Shown: one piece after another, positions 62,491 to 64,000 of the stretch | How the letters are laid out: every line of letters starts with the position of its first letter | Position numbering within the stretch: the stretch's first letter is position 1 | NCBI GenBank assembly: GCA_029249445.1 | Contig: JAQWHI010000009.1 | Span: 113,642 to 177,641, forward strand | Source: Crocinitomicaceae bacterium | Lineage (GTDB): Bacteria; Bacteroidota; Bacteroidia; Flavobacteriales_D; Crocinitomicaceae | Direction: 5' to 3' | DNA length: 64,000 nucleotides | Translations under genes and position numbers: made by a program | The notes under the pieces: model-generated | What the model saw: only the letters and a program-made list of their open reading frames with translations | What the model was told of the DNA's origin: nothing | Database searches by the model: none

Positions 62491-63516
62491 ATGAAAGCAA
62501 AACCTAAAGTACTCATTATTTATACTGGAGGAACCATCGGTATGATTAAGGATTCTGCAACGGGAGAACTCTCAAATGTTGATTTCAATTTGATCTCACA
62601 GCACGTGCCTGAAATCAATCGATTAAATATTGAAATTGATAGTGTTAGTTGCAATGAACCTGTTGATTCTTCTGAGATCAATATTGAGCGTTGGAATGAA
62701 ATTGCAATAACGGTTTTTGAAAATTATTTGCACTACGATGGTTTTGTAGTACTCCACGGATCGGACACCATGGCGTATACGGCTTCTGCGTTAAGTTTTA
62801 TTTTTGACGGCTTGCAAAAACCAGTTATTCTTACTGGTTCGCAATTGCCCATTGGTATAATTCGAACCGATGGGAAGGAAAATTTAATAACGGCATTGGA
62901 AATTGCGGCAGCAAAAGATGCAGATGGTCATTCTTTGATTACAGAGGTAGTGGTATATTTCGATTATAAGCTTTTTAGAGGAAATCGATGCACAAAAGAT
63001 TCGGCGGATCATTTTGAGGCTTTCCGTTCACCGAATTATCCTGAATTGGTTCGAGCAGGGGTCAATTTGGAATACAACATGGGTTCACTGTATCGTAGTG
63101 ATAACGATCAACTTTCAATTGATTTGAAGTTGAACAATCGTGTTGCACTTGTTAAGCTTTTTCCTGGGATAGATCTTCGTCTGTACACAGGAGTATTTGA
63201 TATTGACAAAATTGATGGTGTTGTCCTTGAAACATTCGGCACAGGCAATGCGCCGAGCAATCCGGCAATTGAGGAAGTCATAGGTGGATTCATTGCACAA
63301 GGAGGGATTGTTTTAAACATTACCCAATGCAACTCAGGATCTGTTCAACAGGGGTTGTATAAGTCAAGTTCTGTATTGAATAAAATCGGATTGATAAGTG
63401 GAAAAGACCTGACTAGTGAAGCTGCAATCACTAAAATGATGGCTTGTGTTGATTTACAAGACAGGGAGGAATCATTGAGAAAGCTATCCAAAAATTTAAG
63501 AGGAGAGCTTGATTGA
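62491..63516 (+). CDS. ansA: Type I (cytosolic) L-asparaginase
   Basis: AnsA hydrolyses asparagine to aspartate and ammonia. The 341-residue product has both catalytic Thr blocks: IYTGGTIGMIKD (Thr12) and LHGSDTMAYTA, with a Lys in the later TGSQLPIG...DGKENL region. The ATG at 62491 gives the usual length and removes a 20-residue polar extension that would begin at a TTG (62431). It lies 56 bp after the TatD-type gene. Confidence 0.93.
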   Translation: MKAKPKVLIIYTGGTIGMIKDSATGELSNVDFNLISQHVPEINRLNIEIDSVSCNEPVDSSEINIERWNEIAITVFENYLHYDGFVVLHGSDTMAYTASALSFIFDGLQKPVILTGSQLPIGIIRTDGKENLITALEIAAAKDADGHSLITEVVVYFDYKLFRGNRCTKDSADHFEAFRSPNYPELVRAGVNLEYNMGSLYRSDNDQLSIDLKLNNRVALVKLFPGIDLRLYTGVFDIDKIDGVVLETFGTGNAPSNPAIEEVIGGFIAQGGIVLNITQCNSGSVQQGLYKSSSVLNKIGLISGKDLTSEAAITKMMACVDLQDREESLRKLSKNLRGELD

Positions 63517-63551
63517 TCTTACTTTTTAGTACTTTCACGAACTTAAAAATT

Positions 63552-63636
63552 GGAGAGGTGGCAGAGTGGCTGAACGCGCACGCTTGGAAAGCGTGTTTAC
63601 GGAAACGTAACGGGGGTTCGAATCCCCCTCTCTCCA
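63552..63636 (+). tRNA. tRNA-Ser(GGA)
   Basis: A class II tRNA with a long variable arm: acceptor GGAGAGG pairs with TCTCTCC, anticodon stem CACGC/GCGTG, loop TTGGAAA with anticodon GGA (63586-63588), variable arm about TTACGGAAACGTAA, and T-arm GGGGG TTCGAAT CCCCC. CCA is not encoded; the bases after the acceptor are ACTT, which puts A at discriminator position 73, where G is expected for serine tRNAs. Confidence 0.96.
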
Positions 63637-63759
63637 CTTTAAAAAAATTCACTAATACTGAATTAAAAACAAGCAGAGTAATGTTTTTTTAATAATATTT
63701 TTCATGTTATTGGTTTAATTGTTTCTAACGTTTTGTACAAAAGGTCGTTTTAATGCCTT

Positions 63760-64000
63760 TTATACTTTGTTGTGCTTTCGTTTATTTTCTTGTATTATTA
63801 TCTCTCTATGAGCTTTCCCCCAATTCGTCAATTCGTTAATTAATGGCACTAGGGTATAACCATAGTCCGCTAATTTATAAGTCACCTTTACTGGCAAAGA
63901 GGCATAAACTTTTCTTTCCACTAATTCATTTATCTCTAAGTCCTTTAACTCTTTGGATAACATTCTAGGCGATATTTTGGGAAGACCTTTTTCCAATTCG
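63760..64000 (-). CDS. HxlR-family transcriptional regulator, N-terminus cut by the window edge
   Basis: The 3' 79 codons of a winged-helix regulator of the HxlR type (normally about 110-120 residues). The part present covers the recognition region GLPKISPRMLSKELKDLE, the wing KVTYKLADYGYTL and the C-terminal dimer helix VPLINELTNWGKAHREI. The apparent TTG at 63996 is the Leu of the family's ELEKGLPKIS and not a start; the gene continues beyond the right edge. HxlR proteins often sense formaldehyde, quinones or redox signals; the target is unknown. The 123-bp gap to the tRNA-Ser gene shows only AT-rich sequence with a T-run at about 63681-63690. Confidence 0.85.
   Translation of the reverse strand, partial: ELEKGLPKISPRMLSKELKDLEINELVERKVYASLPVKVTYKLADYGYTLVPLINELTNWGKAHREIIIQENKRKHNKV

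Noticed and set aside
63552..64000. tRNA-Ser gene as an attachment site for an integrated element
   Set aside because: No integrase, no repeat of the tRNA 3' end and no mobile genes are seen; the window ends too soon to test further.
1..64000. CRISPR arrays, insertion sequences, prophage or toxin-antitoxin genes
   Set aside because: No regularly spaced direct repeats, transposase, integrase or paired small toxin/antitoxin genes could be recognised on either strand.

Overview
The window is about 64 kb of chromosome from an AT-rich member of the Bacteroidota, most likely Flavobacteriales in the Crocinitomicaceae/Cryomorphaceae neighbourhood; the family placement is inference. The phylum call rests on: SprA, the giant outer-membrane translocon protein of the type IX secretion system; an alternative complex III operon (actABCDEF) running straight into coxB-coxA; paired subunit III genes in a second oxidase-assembly operon; the ftsX-DUF3098-uppP-truB-queA gene order; near absence of Shine-Dalgarno sequences; and many TAnnTTTG -7 promoter boxes just upstream of start codons. 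No phage, insertion sequence, CRISPR array, rRNA or plasmid genes are visible. The region is a densely packed, mostly housekeeping chromosomal backbone with short gaps and frequent 1-20 bp gene overlaps.

Layout. 1-4150: the 3' part of sprA, overlapped by a GNAT acetyltransferase. 4197-9533 (minus): a PIN-PhoH ATPase, then three envelope proteins of unknown function (two look like tandem distant paralogs, one is a lipoprotein). 9715-11613 (plus): a RidA-family deaminase, a small membrane TPR-like protein and a SAM methyltransferase. 11610-18110 (minus): a 2-hydroxyacid dehydrogenase, MgtE, an O-antigen ligase-like protein, an S41 protease, RnpA and a SPOR protein. 18368-30426 (plus): the respiratory operon actABCDEF-coxBA, closed by a strong terminator. 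30512-37703: ruvB, queG, rseP (minus), a small unknown, a YceI-type lipoprotein, cvpA, prs and rplY. 37816-47173: ygiQ (minus), pepA-pdxA, then the lipid/ribosome operon DUF177-rpmF-plsX-fabH-accB-accC, closed by a UUCG-loop terminator. 47229-47426: a decayed 3' fragment of a D-amino-acid dehydrogenase-like gene. 47527-51644: ftsX-DUF3098-uppP-truB-queA. 51882-57171: cyoE, two coxC genes, coxD, two SCO-type genes and a DUF420 gene. 57179-64000: a glycosyltransferase and MBL hydrolase (minus), a lipoprotein, galE, a beta-barrel protein, a TatD-type hydrolase, asparaginase, tRNA-Ser(GGA) and the edge of an HxlR regulator.

How the genes work together. The two respiratory operons form one chain: alternative complex III oxidises menaquinol and passes electrons, through its cytochrome subunits, to an A-type cytochrome oxidase (CoxBA), whose subunits III/IV, farnesylated heme and copper are supplied by the second operon. 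The DUF177-accC operon couples a ribosomal protein to malonyl-CoA supply and the first steps of fatty-acid and phospholipid synthesis. QueA and QueG, 19 kb apart, are consecutive enzymes of queuosine synthesis.

No wholly new multi-gene system is clear-cut. The most unusual signals are: a helix-hairpin-helix tail on ActC; large extra domains inside UppP and inside the first subunit III; an SCO-like protein that keeps CxxxC but seems to lack the distal copper-binding histidine; the tandem unknown envelope proteins at 5.6-9.5 kb; and at least five genes whose -7 promoter box is so close to the start codon that the mRNA should be leaderless.
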